Below, piece after piece: positions 31,642-40,219 of a stretch of 64,000 nt of DNA (position 1 is its first letter; each line of letters opens with the position of its first letter). Under the pieces are notes generated by a model, which saw only the letters and a program-made list of their open reading frames with translations, was not told the origin of the DNA and did no database searches. The DNA is taken from NCBI RefSeq assembly GCF_020037015.1, contig NZ_JAIQDE010000001.1:248001-312000 (forward strand). The letters run 5' to 3'. A program made the translations under genes and the position numbers. Origin of the DNA: Corallococcus sp. AS-1-6 (GTDB taxonomy: Bacteria; Myxococcota; Myxococcia; Myxococcales; Myxococcaceae).

Positions 31642-32811
31642 CTAGCGGCGCTTCGCGCCCGCGTTGGAGGCGGGCATGGGCACGGAGACCTCGTCCGAGT
31701 CCGTATCGGCGGAGTCCGCGTCCGCGAGCAGGAGCGTCTTCACCTTCTCCAGGCTCTGGCGGGTGCGGTCCACGAAGGCGTTCTGGGAACCGATGCGCTC
31801 GGCGGCCTCCAGCGTGCGCTCGTAGATGTTGATGGACTTGGTGAGCAGCACGCGGATCTTCTTGCGCAGCTCCTGGCGGTAGACCTCCGCCTCCTCGGCG
31901 TTGAGCTCCGGGGGCGTGGGCGAGTTCACCATGTGCTCGTAGAGGTTTTCGTACAGGGCGCCAATCTGCGCGCCCGCGGCGGTGGCCCAGTAGCCGTTGC
32001 CCACGCGGATGGAGCGCAGGTAGTGGCCCTGCGCGGACAACAGCAGCTCCGCCTTGTAGTTGAGGTCCTGCGCCAGCCCGTCGCTGCCCCGGCTGGCCTC
32101 CAGCTTCACCGCCTCGTAGTGCAGCCGGTAGATTTCGCCGACGAAGAAGTGCGCCTGGGCGGGGAAGTAGTCCTCCACCTCCGACTTGTCCGGCAGGGCG
32201 TCATACGCGGCCAGCGCCTTGCGCAGCGTGCCTTCCGCGTCGTCGGTGCGGCCGGCCTCCACCTGGCAGATGCCCTGCTGCACCTGGGCCTCGATGCGGC
32301 GGCCCGCGGGCAGGTCCTCGCGCGAGGCCAGCGTCGTCAGGAGCTTCACCGCCTCCTCGTAGCGCTCCAGGTGGTAGAACGTCTCCGCCACGCGGAAGGA
32401 CGCGTCCAGCGCGTCGCCCTGGCCCTTCTGGGGCTCCGCCAGCTCGGAGAAGCGCCCGTAGGCGTCGTCCCACTCCTTGAGGCGCTGGTGCGCGAGGCCC
32501 GCGTTGTAGAGGGCCTGCCGCCGGTGCGGGCTGTTGGGGTGGAAGTCCGCGAGCCGGCCGAAGTAGCGCGCCGCCTGCTTGAAGTCGTTGGCGGCGAAGG
32601 CGGAGGTGCCGCCCGCGAAGAGCTCCTCGTCGTTGAGCTTGTCCAGCTCCAGGTCCGCCGTCACCGTGACGGGGTCGAACTCCACGACCTGCTTGTTCGC
32701 CGTGGCGTCCGGCTTCGCCGCCGCGCCCGTGGTGCGGCAGCCCGTGAGCGTCAGCCCCAGGCCCAACACGCCCGCCCACAGCCACCGCCGGGCGACTCCG
32801 GTTGCCTCCAT
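31642..32811 (-). CDS. TPR lipoprotein
   Basis: Predicted lipoprotein of 389 residues. ATG 32811 begins a signal with hydrophobic core VLGLGLTL and lipobox LTGC, and AGGAAG precedes it. ATG 32829 in the same frame is an alternative, and the longer open frame further upstream is Arg-rich and discounted. The mature protein has helical repeats of TPR type (for example FAANDFKQAARYFGRLADF) and resembles YfgC/BamD-like tetratricopeptide scaffolds. First gene of a two-gene unit with an M48 protease, a pairing that recalls BepA-type envelope quality control; that link is inference. Confidence 0.75.
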   Translation of the reverse strand: MEATGVARRWLWAGVLGLGLTLTGCRTTGAAAKPDATANKQVVEFDPVTVTADLELDKLNDEELFAGGTSAFAANDFKQAARYFGRLADFHPNSPHRRQALYNAGLAHQRLKEWDDAYGRFSELAEPQKGQGDALDASFRVAETFYHLERYEEAVKLLTTLASREDLPAGRRIEAQVQQGICQVEAGRTDDAEGTLRKALAAYDALPDKSEVEDYFPAQAHFFVGEIYRLHYEAVKLEASRGSDGLAQDLNYKAELLLSAQGHYLRSIRVGNGYWATAAGAQIGALYENLYEHMVNSPTPPELNAEEAEVYRQELRKKIRVLLTKSINIYERTLEAAERIGSQNAFVDRTRQSLEKVKTLLLADADSADTDSDEVSVPMPASNAGAKRR

Positions 32812-33059
32812 CCGCTTCCTGCCGTGCATGCAGCTCGCTCCCATCCGGTGCGCCCACGTCACCCGGTACGGCCCCGGACATCGACACCCCGGAGACCCGC
32901 CAGGTTCCCGGAAGTGCTCCTCCGCGGTGCTCCCGGACTCCGCCAGTCTAATGCGGGCGGGCCGCCGGCGCCCTGCCACCCGGCATGAACGCCCCCATGC
33001 GCCGGAAATGCCCGGCGGCTCCACGGCGGGGGCGCGTCACGCGGGGTGGGGGAGGGCGC

Positions 33060-34172
33060 TCAGGCGAGGACGTCGTCGCCCAGGAGGTAGCGGCCGGTGC
33101 CCCACAGCGCGGTGAGGTCGTGCACGTCCAGCCCGAAGCGCGGCACCTGGATGAGGGGCGTTCCCGGACAGGCCTCGCGCAGTTGCGCCATGCCCTCCAG
33201 GTCCTGCTGCGCCAGCACCTGGAGCTCGCGCAGCGTCTCCTCCACCTTCGCGCGCCGGGTGGGCGTCAGCGTGGCCGCGTCCGCCCACTGCGCCTGGGTG
33301 GGCAGCGGGTGCACGCGGTTCACCACGATGGCCGTCATCTCCATGCGGTTCTGCTTGAGCAGCTTGTGGAAGTGGATGGCCTCGTCCAGACGCTCCGGGT
33401 TGGGGCTGGTCACCAGCACGAAGCCCGTCGTCTTGTCCTCCAGGAGCTCGCGCACGCCGCGGGCGCGCTCGCGGAAGCCCTCGTTCATGGAGGAGAGCGT
33501 CAGCATGAAGGAGGACAGCTCCTGGAGCATCTCCGTGCCGGTGAAGCGCGCCAGCGCGCGCGTCACGTAGCTGCCGCCCAGGTTGAAGAGGGACAGGCCC
33601 ACCTTGCCCGCCTTCAGCGCGGGCGTGAGCAGCCACTTGGCCGCTTCGTTGTCCAGGAAGTCCAGCACCCGGTTGGGCGCGTCCAGGAAGTCCAGCGCGT
33701 GCGCGGTGGGCGGCGTGTCCAGCACCACCAGCTCGTAGTCCGTGCTGCGGCGCAGGTCCCAGACCTTCTCCATGGCGATGTATTCCTGGCTGCCCGCCAG
33801 GGCCGTGGAGAGGGACTGGTAGAAGCGGTTGGCGAAGATGCGCTCGCGCTGCTCCGGCGGGGCCACGCGGGTGATGAGGTCGTCCCAGGTGGCCTTCATG
33901 TCCAGCATCATCGCGTGCAGGGCCGCCCGGGGCTTCACGCCCAGGTTCTCCAGCACGGAGGCGGGCACCTCCGCCTCCTCGTTGCCCAGGCCGGACAGGC
34001 CCAGGGAGTTGGCCAGGCGCTTCGCCGGGTCGATGGTGCAGACGATGCTGGGCCGGCCATCCACCGCCGCGCGCAGCGCGAGCGTCGCCGCCACCGTCGT
34101 CTTGCCCACGCCGCCGGAGCCCACGCAGATGAGCACGCGCTTGTTCGCGAGCGCCGCTTGCAGCGCCGTCAT
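33060..34172 (-). CDS. ArsA/Get3-type ATPase, signature lysine missing
   Basis: Soluble P-loop ATPase of 370 residues in the SIMIBI class (ArsA/GET3/MinD-like). The deviant Walker A reads GSGGVGKTT at 18-26; Ser19 replaces the signature lysine that normally reaches into the partner subunit. The switch segment DTPPTAHALDFL and a C-terminal VNRV/P-rich part agree with the family. It overlaps the next-upstream ATPase gene by four bases (ATGA at 34169-34172), so the two are translationally coupled and may form a heterodimer. No arsenic genes are nearby; tail-anchored protein targeting or another cargo role is possible. Confidence 0.85.
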   Translation of the reverse strand: MTALQAALANKRVLICVGSGGVGKTTVAATLALRAAVDGRPSIVCTIDPAKRLANSLGLSGLGNEEAEVPASVLENLGVKPRAALHAMMLDMKATWDDLITRVAPPEQRERIFANRFYQSLSTALAGSQEYIAMEKVWDLRRSTDYELVVLDTPPTAHALDFLDAPNRVLDFLDNEAAKWLLTPALKAGKVGLSLFNLGGSYVTRALARFTGTEMLQELSSFMLTLSSMNEGFRERARGVRELLEDKTTGFVLVTSPNPERLDEAIHFHKLLKQNRMEMTAIVVNRVHPLPTQAQWADAATLTPTRRAKVEETLRELQVLAQQDLEGMAQLREACPGTPLIQVPRFGLDVHDLTALWGTGRYLLGDDVLA

Positions 34173-35089
34173 GCTCCCGTGCCTCCCGTCACCATCGCGT
34201 TCAGGTGCCCCATCACCGTCTCCACCGCGTCCCGTCCGAAGCGCGGCACGAACAACCTGGGCACCGTGTACACCGGCGCGTGGAGGTTGCGCTCCAGCTT
34301 CGTGCCCGCGAGCACCGCCTGCGAGGCGCGGTCGTGGTGCGCCTGCGCCACGCGCATGAGCTCCGGGTGGCCCGCGAGCGCCTCCAGGTCGGCCTCCGTG
34401 AAGCGCTCGGGGAAGGCCTGGTTGAGCACCGCCGCGTGCGTGCGGATGTGCACCCGGTCCCGCAGCGCGCCGTGCAGCTCCAGCGCCTCGTTCACCGGCA
34501 TCTCCTCCGGCAGCGCCACCAGCACCGCGGCGGTGACGGCGGGGTCCACCAGCAGGTCGCGCATCTTCATCGCCTCGCGCGTCATGGGGCCCGGCGGCAC
34601 CGTCTGCAGCAGCACCTGCGGCACGCTCAGGAAGGAGATGGCGTGGCCGGTGGCGGGCGCGTCCAGCACCAGCGTGTCGTACTTCCAGCGGCCGTCCGGC
34701 AGCTTCTCCTGGAGGTGGAACATGATCTTGCCCAGGAGCACCAGCTCCTGGAGCGACGGGATGAAGCGCAGGAAGTAGCGCACCAGCCGGTTCTCGAAGA
34801 CCGTCTTGTAGAGGGTCTCGAAGCGCAGGACCATCAGGCCGTACTCGCGCATGGCCTCCTGGGGGCGCACGTTCACCGCCCAGAGGTTCTCTTCCAGGAG
34901 CTTCACCTCCGGGCCCGCTTCGGGCAGCTCCAGGATGCGGCTGACGCGCTCCTGGGTGTTCACTTCACACACCAGGGTGCGCCGGCCAGCGCGCACCGAG
35001 GCCAGGGCCAGGGCGGCGGCGACGGTCGTCTTCCCCACGCCCCCCTTGCCAGAGACGATCCACAGGCGTTTGTCGAGCAGTCCGGCCAT
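34169..35089 (-). CDS. ArsA/Get3-type ATPase, intact deviant Walker A
   Basis: P-loop ATPase of 306 residues, partner of the preceding entry. Walker A is SGKGGVGKTT with the signature lysine in place, and DAPATGHAISFL is the family switch region. There are no transmembrane segments. It is the first gene of the pair; the 197-base gap on its right (35090-35286) is shared with the divergent phasin-like gene. Paired ArsA-like genes of this kind also occur in actinobacteria. Function is unproved. Confidence 0.85.
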   Translation of the reverse strand: MAGLLDKRLWIVSGKGGVGKTTVAAALALASVRAGRRTLVCEVNTQERVSRILELPEAGPEVKLLEENLWAVNVRPQEAMREYGLMVLRFETLYKTVFENRLVRYFLRFIPSLQELVLLGKIMFHLQEKLPDGRWKYDTLVLDAPATGHAISFLSVPQVLLQTVPPGPMTREAMKMRDLLVDPAVTAAVLVALPEEMPVNEALELHGALRDRVHIRTHAAVLNQAFPERFTEADLEALAGHPELMRVAQAHHDRASQAVLAGTKLERNLHAPVYTVPRLFVPRFGRDAVETVMGHLNAMVTGGTGA

Positions 35090-35170
35090 AAGAGGGCGCG
35101 CGAACCGTAGGGATGGGTTCCCGGAGAGTCAACGAGAGTCCACGAGCGGAAACCGCCATTGTTCCCCTGC

Positions 35171-35200
35171 TTGACACGTCGCGTTGGCCCCTCCCAGAGT
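35171..35200 (+). promoter_or_regulatory. Putative sigma-70 promoter of the phasin-parA operon
   Basis: A perfect TTGACA (35171-35176) is followed, after 18 bases, by CAGAGT (35195-35200), a weak -10. It would give a leader of about 80 bases before ATG 35287. Exact -35 hexamers are rare in this composition, which supports the call, but the -10 is poor. Confidence 0.4.
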
Positions 35201-35286
35201 GCGGCGTCCTCTTCCTGACGTCCCGCCTGTCCCGAAGGCCATGTCGCCTGTCTCGCGGTGGGCCGGACCTGAACGGTTCCAAGACC

Positions 35287-35598
35287 ATGCTCAAGAACAA
35301 CCCGGTGATGAAGAAGCTCGTGGAGACGGGCGAGGAGCGCGTGGGCAAGCTCGCGCAGCAGTTGCTCTCCAACGAGAAGTTCGTGGCGGCGGTGCAGACG
35401 CTGGTGTCCCGCTCGCTGGCGGCGAAGGGGACGCTGGACACGGCGCTGCGCACGGCGCTGTCCGCCATGAACCTGCCGTCCACGGCGGACCTGGAGCAAC
35501 TGCGCTCGAAGGTGGACGACCTGGAGAAGCTGCTCGCGTCCGTCGAGGGCAAGGTGGACACGCTGGTGTCGAACACGTCCTCGAAGAAGAAGGGGTAG
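35287..35598 (+). CDS. Small phasin-like coiled-coil protein
   Basis: Protein of 103 residues, helical throughout, with a hydrophilic Lys-rich tail (SSKKKG) and a heptad-like stretch (LEQLRSKVDDLEKLLASVEG) near the C-terminus. Size and make-up resemble PHA-granule phasins and PhaF/PhaI-like proteins, but the resemblance is weak. ATG 35287 was chosen because the helical protein begins there; the frame is open upstream without coding character. It lies 17 bases before parA, and a PhaR-type gene stands just beyond parA, which supports a granule or scaffold role by context only. Confidence 0.6.
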   Translation: MLKNNPVMKKLVETGEERVGKLAQQLLSNEKFVAAVQTLVSRSLAAKGTLDTALRTALSAMNLPSTADLEQLRSKVDDLEKLLASVEGKVDTLVSNTSSKKKG

Positions 35599-35615
35599 GG
35601 CGCGGCACGCCCTCA

Positions 35616-36428
35616 ATGGCCATGCGGCGCATCGCGTTCATCAACGAGAAGGGCGGCACCTGCAAGACGACGCTCGCGGTGAACACCGCCGCGTGGCTCG
35701 CGCTGGAGCAGCGCCGCCGCGTGCTGCTGGTGGACCTGGACACGCAGGGCCACGCGGGCAAGTCACTGGGCGTGGACGTGCGCACGCTGCCGCGCAACGT
35801 CTTCCACCTGCTCACCGACGCGCAGGTGTCCCTGTCTTCCGTGGTGCGACAGACGGGCGTGAGCGGGCTGGACGTGGTGCCCGCGTACAAGGAGATGGCG
35901 GACTTCCCGGTGGTGGTGGCGCAGGACCCGCGGCGCGCGCACCGGCTGGCGGACCGCATGCGGGAGGCGCAAGACGCGGGCTACGACGTGGTGCTCTTCG
36001 ACGCGCCTCCGTCCATGGGGCTCACCACGCGCAACATCCTGGTGGCGGCCACGGAGGTGGTGGTGCCGGTGGCGCTGACGTACCTGGCGCTGGACGGGTG
36101 CGCGGAGCTGGCGGAGACGGTGCGCCAGGTGGGCGAGGCGGAGGGGCGCGCGGACCTGCGCGTCACCAAGGTGGTGCCCACGCTGTACCGCAAGACGGCG
36201 CTGGCCACGGCCATCCTGGAGCGCCTGGGGGCGTACTTCCCGGACGCGCTCGCCGCCACGCCGCTGGGCTACAGCGTCAAGGTGGACGAGGCGCAGAGCC
36301 ACGGGAAGACCATCTGGGAGTACGCGCCCCAGAGCCCCGGGGCGCGGATGCTCGCGGCCATCGCGGCGGAGATCCACGGCGGGGCGCCTCCGGCGAAGCG
36401 GAAGCGGGCCCGGCCGAAGGTGGCCTGA
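35616..36428 (+). CDS. ParA family ATPase (PomZ-like)
   Basis: ParA/MinD-type ATPase of 270 residues. The Walker A is EKGGTCKTT (signature lysine present, Cys in place of the second Gly), followed by VLLVDLDTQGHAGKSLG and the FDAPPSMGLTTRN switch. The sequence recalls PomZ/AgmE, the ParA that positions the division site in Myxococcus, but no pomX or pomY gene is adjacent. Here the neighbours are a phasin-like coiled-coil protein and PhaR, so it may position some other cargo. ATG 35616 is used, with a second ATG two codons later. The C-terminal tail is Lys/Arg-rich. Confidence 0.85.
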   Translation: MAMRRIAFINEKGGTCKTTLAVNTAAWLALEQRRRVLLVDLDTQGHAGKSLGVDVRTLPRNVFHLLTDAQVSLSSVVRQTGVSGLDVVPAYKEMADFPVVVAQDPRRAHRLADRMREAQDAGYDVVLFDAPPSMGLTTRNILVAATEVVVPVALTYLALDGCAELAETVRQVGEAEGRADLRVTKVVPTLYRKTALATAILERLGAYFPDALAATPLGYSVKVDEAQSHGKTIWEYAPQSPGARMLAAIAAEIHGGAPPAKRKRARPKVA

Positions 36429-36436
36429 GGCGCCTT

Positions 36437-36458
36437 GCGCCCGCTTCCCCGCGGGCGC
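36437..36458. terminator. Bidirectional hairpin between parA and phaR
   Basis: GCGCCCGC (36437-36444) pairs perfectly with GCGGGCGC (36451-36458) over the six-base loop TTCCCC. It lies nine bases after the parA stop and 24 bases beyond the stop of the convergent phaR gene. Confidence 0.6.
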
Positions 36459-36482
36459 CACGGCGTCCAGGCCTGGGGTGCT

Positions 36483-37160
36483 TCAGGACGCGCTCGCGTC
36501 CTTCTTGTCGCCCTTCTCCACGGCGTCGAGCTTCTTCTCCAGCTCCTCCAGCCGCTGCGTGAGCGCCTGCATGTCGCGGCCCAGGGCGGGGAGGTTGCCG
36601 GTGAGGTTCTCCACCACCTGCTTCACGCGCTCGTCGATGCGGCGCTGGAAGTCCTCGAAGGCGCGCTGGCTGGCCTTGAGCAGCTCCGCCGGGTTGAGGC
36701 TCGCGGCGTTGCCTTCGGCCTGGGGCGCGGCGGGCGCGGCGGCGGGGGCCTCCGGAGCGGCCTCCTGCGGGCTGCCGTCCTCGCGGCGCAGCAGCTTGTC
36801 CAGCCGCTGCTCGGCCTCCTCGCGGATGGAGGCCACGCGCGGCGAGACCTCCTTCTGGATGAACCCGGAGATGGACTCGCCGGGGTGGCGGATGATCTCC
36901 CGCAGCACCGACAGCGGCATCTGGTTCTTCTTCTTCTCCTCCTCGAAGATGATCTGCGCGAGGGTGACGGAGGTCAGGTCCTCCTTCGTGCGGTTGTCGA
37001 CAATCCGCACCTCGGTGCCCTCCTTGATCATCGCGGCGATCTCATCGAGCGTGACGTACCGGCTCTCCACGGTGTCGTAGAGCTTCCGGTTCGTGTAGCG
37101 CTTGATGATCTTCGGCTCCTTGGTGGTGCTGGGAGCGTTTGCTTGCTCGGCCTCGCTCAT
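36483..37160 (-). CDS. phaR: PhaR-type PHA/PHB accumulation regulator
   Basis: Protein of 225 residues. The N-terminal part (about 15-75) is the PHB/PHA accumulation regulator DNA-binding domain, with KRYTNRKLYDT and SRYVTLDEIA. A Pro/Ala-rich linker follows (about 140-165), then a coiled coil (RLEELEKKLDAVEK) near the C-terminus. In PHA-forming bacteria PhaR represses phasin genes and binds granules. ATG 37160 has GGAGA eight bases upstream; a 27-codon extension in frame is not supported. No PHA synthase gene is in the window. Confidence 0.85.
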   Translation of the reverse strand: MSEAEQANAPSTTKEPKIIKRYTNRKLYDTVESRYVTLDEIAAMIKEGTEVRIVDNRTKEDLTSVTLAQIIFEEEKKKNQMPLSVLREIIRHPGESISGFIQKEVSPRVASIREEAEQRLDKLLRREDGSPQEAAPEAPAAAPAAPQAEGNAASLNPAELLKASQRAFEDFQRRIDERVKQVVENLTGNLPALGRDMQALTQRLEELEKKLDAVEKGDKKDASAS

Positions 37161-37328
37161 GTCTGTCGTCTCCGACCCCGGCTGCGCCTTGGCATTTACT
37201 GGTTTACTTCTCAATTTCCAAAGGGGCGAACCTCGTATCAAAGGGGTTGGAAGCGAGCAAGTTACCCGGGTCCGACTCGCCGTGGTTGCCGGGTGGGCCT
37301 ATGCTCTGAGTCCCCCCGACCCGACCCC
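37161..37328. promoter_or_regulatory. Divergent phaR / zinc-ribbon promoter region
   Basis: A short AT-rich island (about 37190-37250) stands out from the surrounding GC-rich DNA and probably holds the phaR promoter. On the minus strand TTGGAA followed 17 bases later by TAAATG is the best -35/-10 candidate. No palindromic operator is obvious. Confidence 0.3.
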
Positions 37329-39419
37329 ATGATCGTCCAGTGCGAACAGTGCCAGACGCGGTTCAAGATCCCCGACGAGAAGGTGACGGAAAAAGGGGTC
37401 AAGGTCCGCTGTACCAAATGCCAGAACACCTTTCGGGTCGCGCGTGAGCCCGCGCCGGCCCTGAGCGCCCCCCCGCCCGCCGGCCCTCCGCCCGAGCAGG
37501 CGGACCCGTTCCAGGCGTTCGGAGCGGCGCCGGAGCCCACCGGGGAGGTCACCCGGCCGGGGGCCGCGTACTACGCGCCCGGCGCACCCGCGGTGAAGTC
37601 CCAGGTCCAGTCCTGGGGTGACGTGGATGTGGACATCGACGTGGACGCCCCGCAAGCGGCCTCCGTCCGGGCCCCCGCCACGCCGGGCGCCGCCGGGGCG
37701 ATGATGCCGTTCGACCCGCCCACGCCGGTTCCGGGCGTCGCGTCCCGGCGTCAGGCGGCCCCGCCGCCACCCCCGAATCCGGTCGTGCCGGACCTGGATG
37801 ACCCGTTCGCGGACTTCATGCTGGATGCTCCAGCGGCGGCCTCCCAGCCGCCCGTGGCTGCTCCTCCGGTAGCGGCTCCCCGCCCGATGCCTCCAGGGGC
37901 CTTCGCGCCTCCCGCCGCCCGGGCCGCGCCTCCGGGGGCGTTCGCGGTGGGGAACGCAGGGGCGGCCCGTCCGGCGGCCGTGGCTCCGGGCGGACCCCCG
38001 GGGGTGTTCGCGGCGGAGGCCGCGCCCGTGGCGCCCAGGGGACCGTTCCCTCCCGGGGCGGTGGCTCCTCCGCCTCCCGGGGGCTCCCCGTCCGCCGCTC
38101 CGGGGCGTGCGGCCATGCCTCCGGGGCCTGGTGCCTTCCCGGCCGGCGGACCGGCACCGTCGGGCGCCGCGCCCTCGCGTGCCGCCATGCCTCCGGCGGG
38201 AGCCCCCGTCGCGCGCATGCCCCTGGCCTCGGTCCCCGCCAGGGCGTCACGTCCCGGGGCCGCGCCCGCAGCCTCGCCGGGGCTTGCCGCCGCCGGTTCG
38301 ACGGACTTCGCGGCGGATCCGCTCTTCGACTTCCCCATCGACGCTCCGGCGGCCCCGGACGCGGCGTCCCTGCGCCATGCCGCGAACGTCGCCGCGGCGC
38401 CCTCCCCGAGCGGCGCCACGGCGGTGGGGCCGATGACGCCCCCTCCGGGCTTCGAGAGCGAGGACCCGTTCGCGTCCATCGACGTGGCGGCTGCGGCCCC
38501 GGACCTGTCCGCCGCGCCCGAGCACACCTCAGAGGCCACCCACGTCGGCCCGGAGCCGATGGGCGACCTGTTCGACTTCTCCGGCGCGGGGGCTTCCGGT
38601 GAGGAGGGCGTGGCCGCCTCCGACACCGGCCGCGCCGCGCTGCTGGGGGACGTGCCCGCCGAGGCGGGCGCGGAGGAGCCCGGCGGCATCTCGCTCTTGA
38701 GCGACGTGCCGGCGTACGACGACGGCGACCCGTTCAAGATCACCACGCCCCGCCGGGAGGTGGTGGACCTGGCCAGCATGCGCTCCGGCCCGGCCGTCAC
38801 CGTGGCCAAGCCCTCCGCCCGCATCGAGGACGTGGGCATGCCCCAGCGCCGGATGCCCGGCCGCGCGCGGAAGCTGACGGGGCTGGTGCTCAACCTCGCC
38901 ATCGCGACCGTGCTGGTGGTGGCGCTGGGCGCGCTGGGCGCGCTGTACCTGCGCGACGGCAAGGTGGACCCCTCCACGCTGTCCCCGGACCGCCTGCGCA
39001 CGCTGGTGATGCCCGCGTCCCGCCCGTTCGTCGCGAGCGACGTGTCCAACGGCCTCTACGAGACGCGCGACGGACGCATGCTCTTCGTCGTGCGCGGAGA
39101 GGCGGAGAACCGCACCGGCGCCGCCGCGGCCGTGCGCGTGCGCGCCGCCCTCTTCGACGGCGACCAGCGGGTGCGCTCCACGGAGGGGCTGGCGGGCGCG
39201 CTGGCCACGCCGGAGGAGCTCCACGCCGTCACCACCCGCGAGGCCGCCACCGCGCTCCGTCAGCGCATGGACGCGGCGTCCCTCCCGGTGCCGCCGGGCG
39301 GCAAGGTGCCCTTCCTGGTGCTGTTCCAGGAGTTCCCCACGGACCTCACCGGCCACCGGCTGGAGGTGACGCTGGAGCCCATCCCCTCCGAGCCCACCGC
39401 GGACCGCACGGGAGGCTGA
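37329..39419 (+). CDS. MJ0042 zinc-ribbon membrane protein, DUF3426-like C-terminus
   Basis: Protein of 696 residues. It begins with a zinc ribbon of the MJ0042 type (two CxxC pairs, CEQC and CTKC, residues 5-28). About 480 residues of Pro/Ala/Gly-rich low complexity follow, then one transmembrane helix (LNLAIATVLVVALGALGALYL, about 520-540) and a C-terminal extracytoplasmic domain of the DUF3426 type. Similar architectures occur in many deltaproteobacterial proteins of unknown role. ATG 37329 is the obvious start; no ribosome-binding site is evident. It precedes the LRV/HEAT-like gene by eight bases. Confidence 0.78.
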   Translation: MIVQCEQCQTRFKIPDEKVTEKGVKVRCTKCQNTFRVAREPAPALSAPPPAGPPPEQADPFQAFGAAPEPTGEVTRPGAAYYAPGAPAVKSQVQSWGDVDVDIDVDAPQAASVRAPATPGAAGAMMPFDPPTPVPGVASRRQAAPPPPPNPVVPDLDDPFADFMLDAPAAASQPPVAAPPVAAPRPMPPGAFAPPAARAAPPGAFAVGNAGAARPAAVAPGGPPGVFAAEAAPVAPRGPFPPGAVAPPPPGGSPSAAPGRAAMPPGPGAFPAGGPAPSGAAPSRAAMPPAGAPVARMPLASVPARASRPGAAPAASPGLAAAGSTDFAADPLFDFPIDAPAAPDAASLRHAANVAAAPSPSGATAVGPMTPPPGFESEDPFASIDVAAAAPDLSAAPEHTSEATHVGPEPMGDLFDFSGAGASGEEGVAASDTGRAALLGDVPAEAGAEEPGGISLLSDVPAYDDGDPFKITTPRREVVDLASMRSGPAVTVAKPSARIEDVGMPQRRMPGRARKLTGLVLNLAIATVLVVALGALGALYLRDGKVDPSTLSPDRLRTLVMPASRPFVASDVSNGLYETRDGRMLFVVRGEAENRTGAAAAVRVRAALFDGDQRVRSTEGLAGALATPEELHAVTTREAATALRQRMDAASLPVPPGGKVPFLVLFQEFPTDLTGHRLEVTLEPIPSEPTADRTGG

Positions 39420-39427
39420 GAGTCGCC

Positions 39428-40219
39428 ATGTCCACGCTGGAGGAGGCCCGCGCGCTCGCGCGCAACCTGCACGCCCTGGGCGGAGGCGCCACCGTGCGCC
39501 GCAAGGCCGCCGCGCGTGAGCTGGCCCGGCGTGAGCCGTTCGACACGAACGAGCTCATCGGCCACCTGCTGTCCCTGTCCCGCGCGGGGCAGGCCCCCGC
39601 CACCTGCGTGCTGTCGGACTTCCTGGCCGCGTTGGACCAGGAGGCCGAGCACATCCCCCACGTGGAGGCGCTGCGGCGCATGGCCCACGTGCAGTCGCTG
39701 GAGGCGGTGGCGGACCTCTTCGCCCAGGGCCCCGCGCGCAAGGAGCTGGACGCGGACGCCGCCGCCCGCGCGGACGCGCAGGCCGCCAACCAGTCGCTGG
39801 GCCACCTGAAGCAGCAGGCCCGCCTCACGCGCGACCCGGACGTGCTGTCGCGCCTGGCCACCGTCAGCAACCCGGCCGTGCTGCGCAACGTGCTCATCAA
39901 CCCGCGCCTCACGGAGGACCTGGTGGTGCGCATCGCGGCGCGCAGGCCCGCGCGTCCGGAGCCGCTCGTCGAAATCTGGAAGTCGCCGCGCTGGTCCGTG
40001 CGCCACAAGGTGCGCCGCGCGCTGGCCTTCAACCCGTACCTGCCGCCGGAGGTGGGCGCGAAGCTGGTTCCGCTGCTGTCCACCGCGGACCTGCGCGAGC
40101 TGGTGGAGGACACGGGGCTGCTCCCCGCCCTGAGGCAGCAGGCCGCGCGCCTGCTGCTGGCGCCAGCGCCCGGCAGCCCGCCCGGTCCGCTGGTGCTTCC
40201 GACGGGGGAGGAGTTCTAG
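39428..40219 (+). CDS. LRV/HEAT-like helical-repeat protein
   Basis: Protein of 263 residues, not recognised as a named family. From about residue 135 it shows leucine-rich-variant-like repeats (RLATVSNPAVLRNVLINPRL and RALAFNPYLPPEV); the N-terminal half is helical. No signal or membrane segment is present. It probably acts as a protein-binding scaffold together with the zinc-ribbon protein encoded eight bases upstream. Its stop codon shares four bases (CTAG) with the stop of the convergent tatA gene. Confidence 0.6.
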   Translation: MSTLEEARALARNLHALGGGATVRRKAAARELARREPFDTNELIGHLLSLSRAGQAPATCVLSDFLAALDQEAEHIPHVEALRRMAHVQSLEAVADLFAQGPARKELDADAAARADAQAANQSLGHLKQQARLTRDPDVLSRLATVSNPAVLRNVLINPRLTEDLVVRIAARRPARPEPLVEIWKSPRWSVRHKVRRALAFNPYLPPEVGAKLVPLLSTADLRELVEDTGLLPALRQQAARLLLAPAPGSPPGPLVLPTGEEF

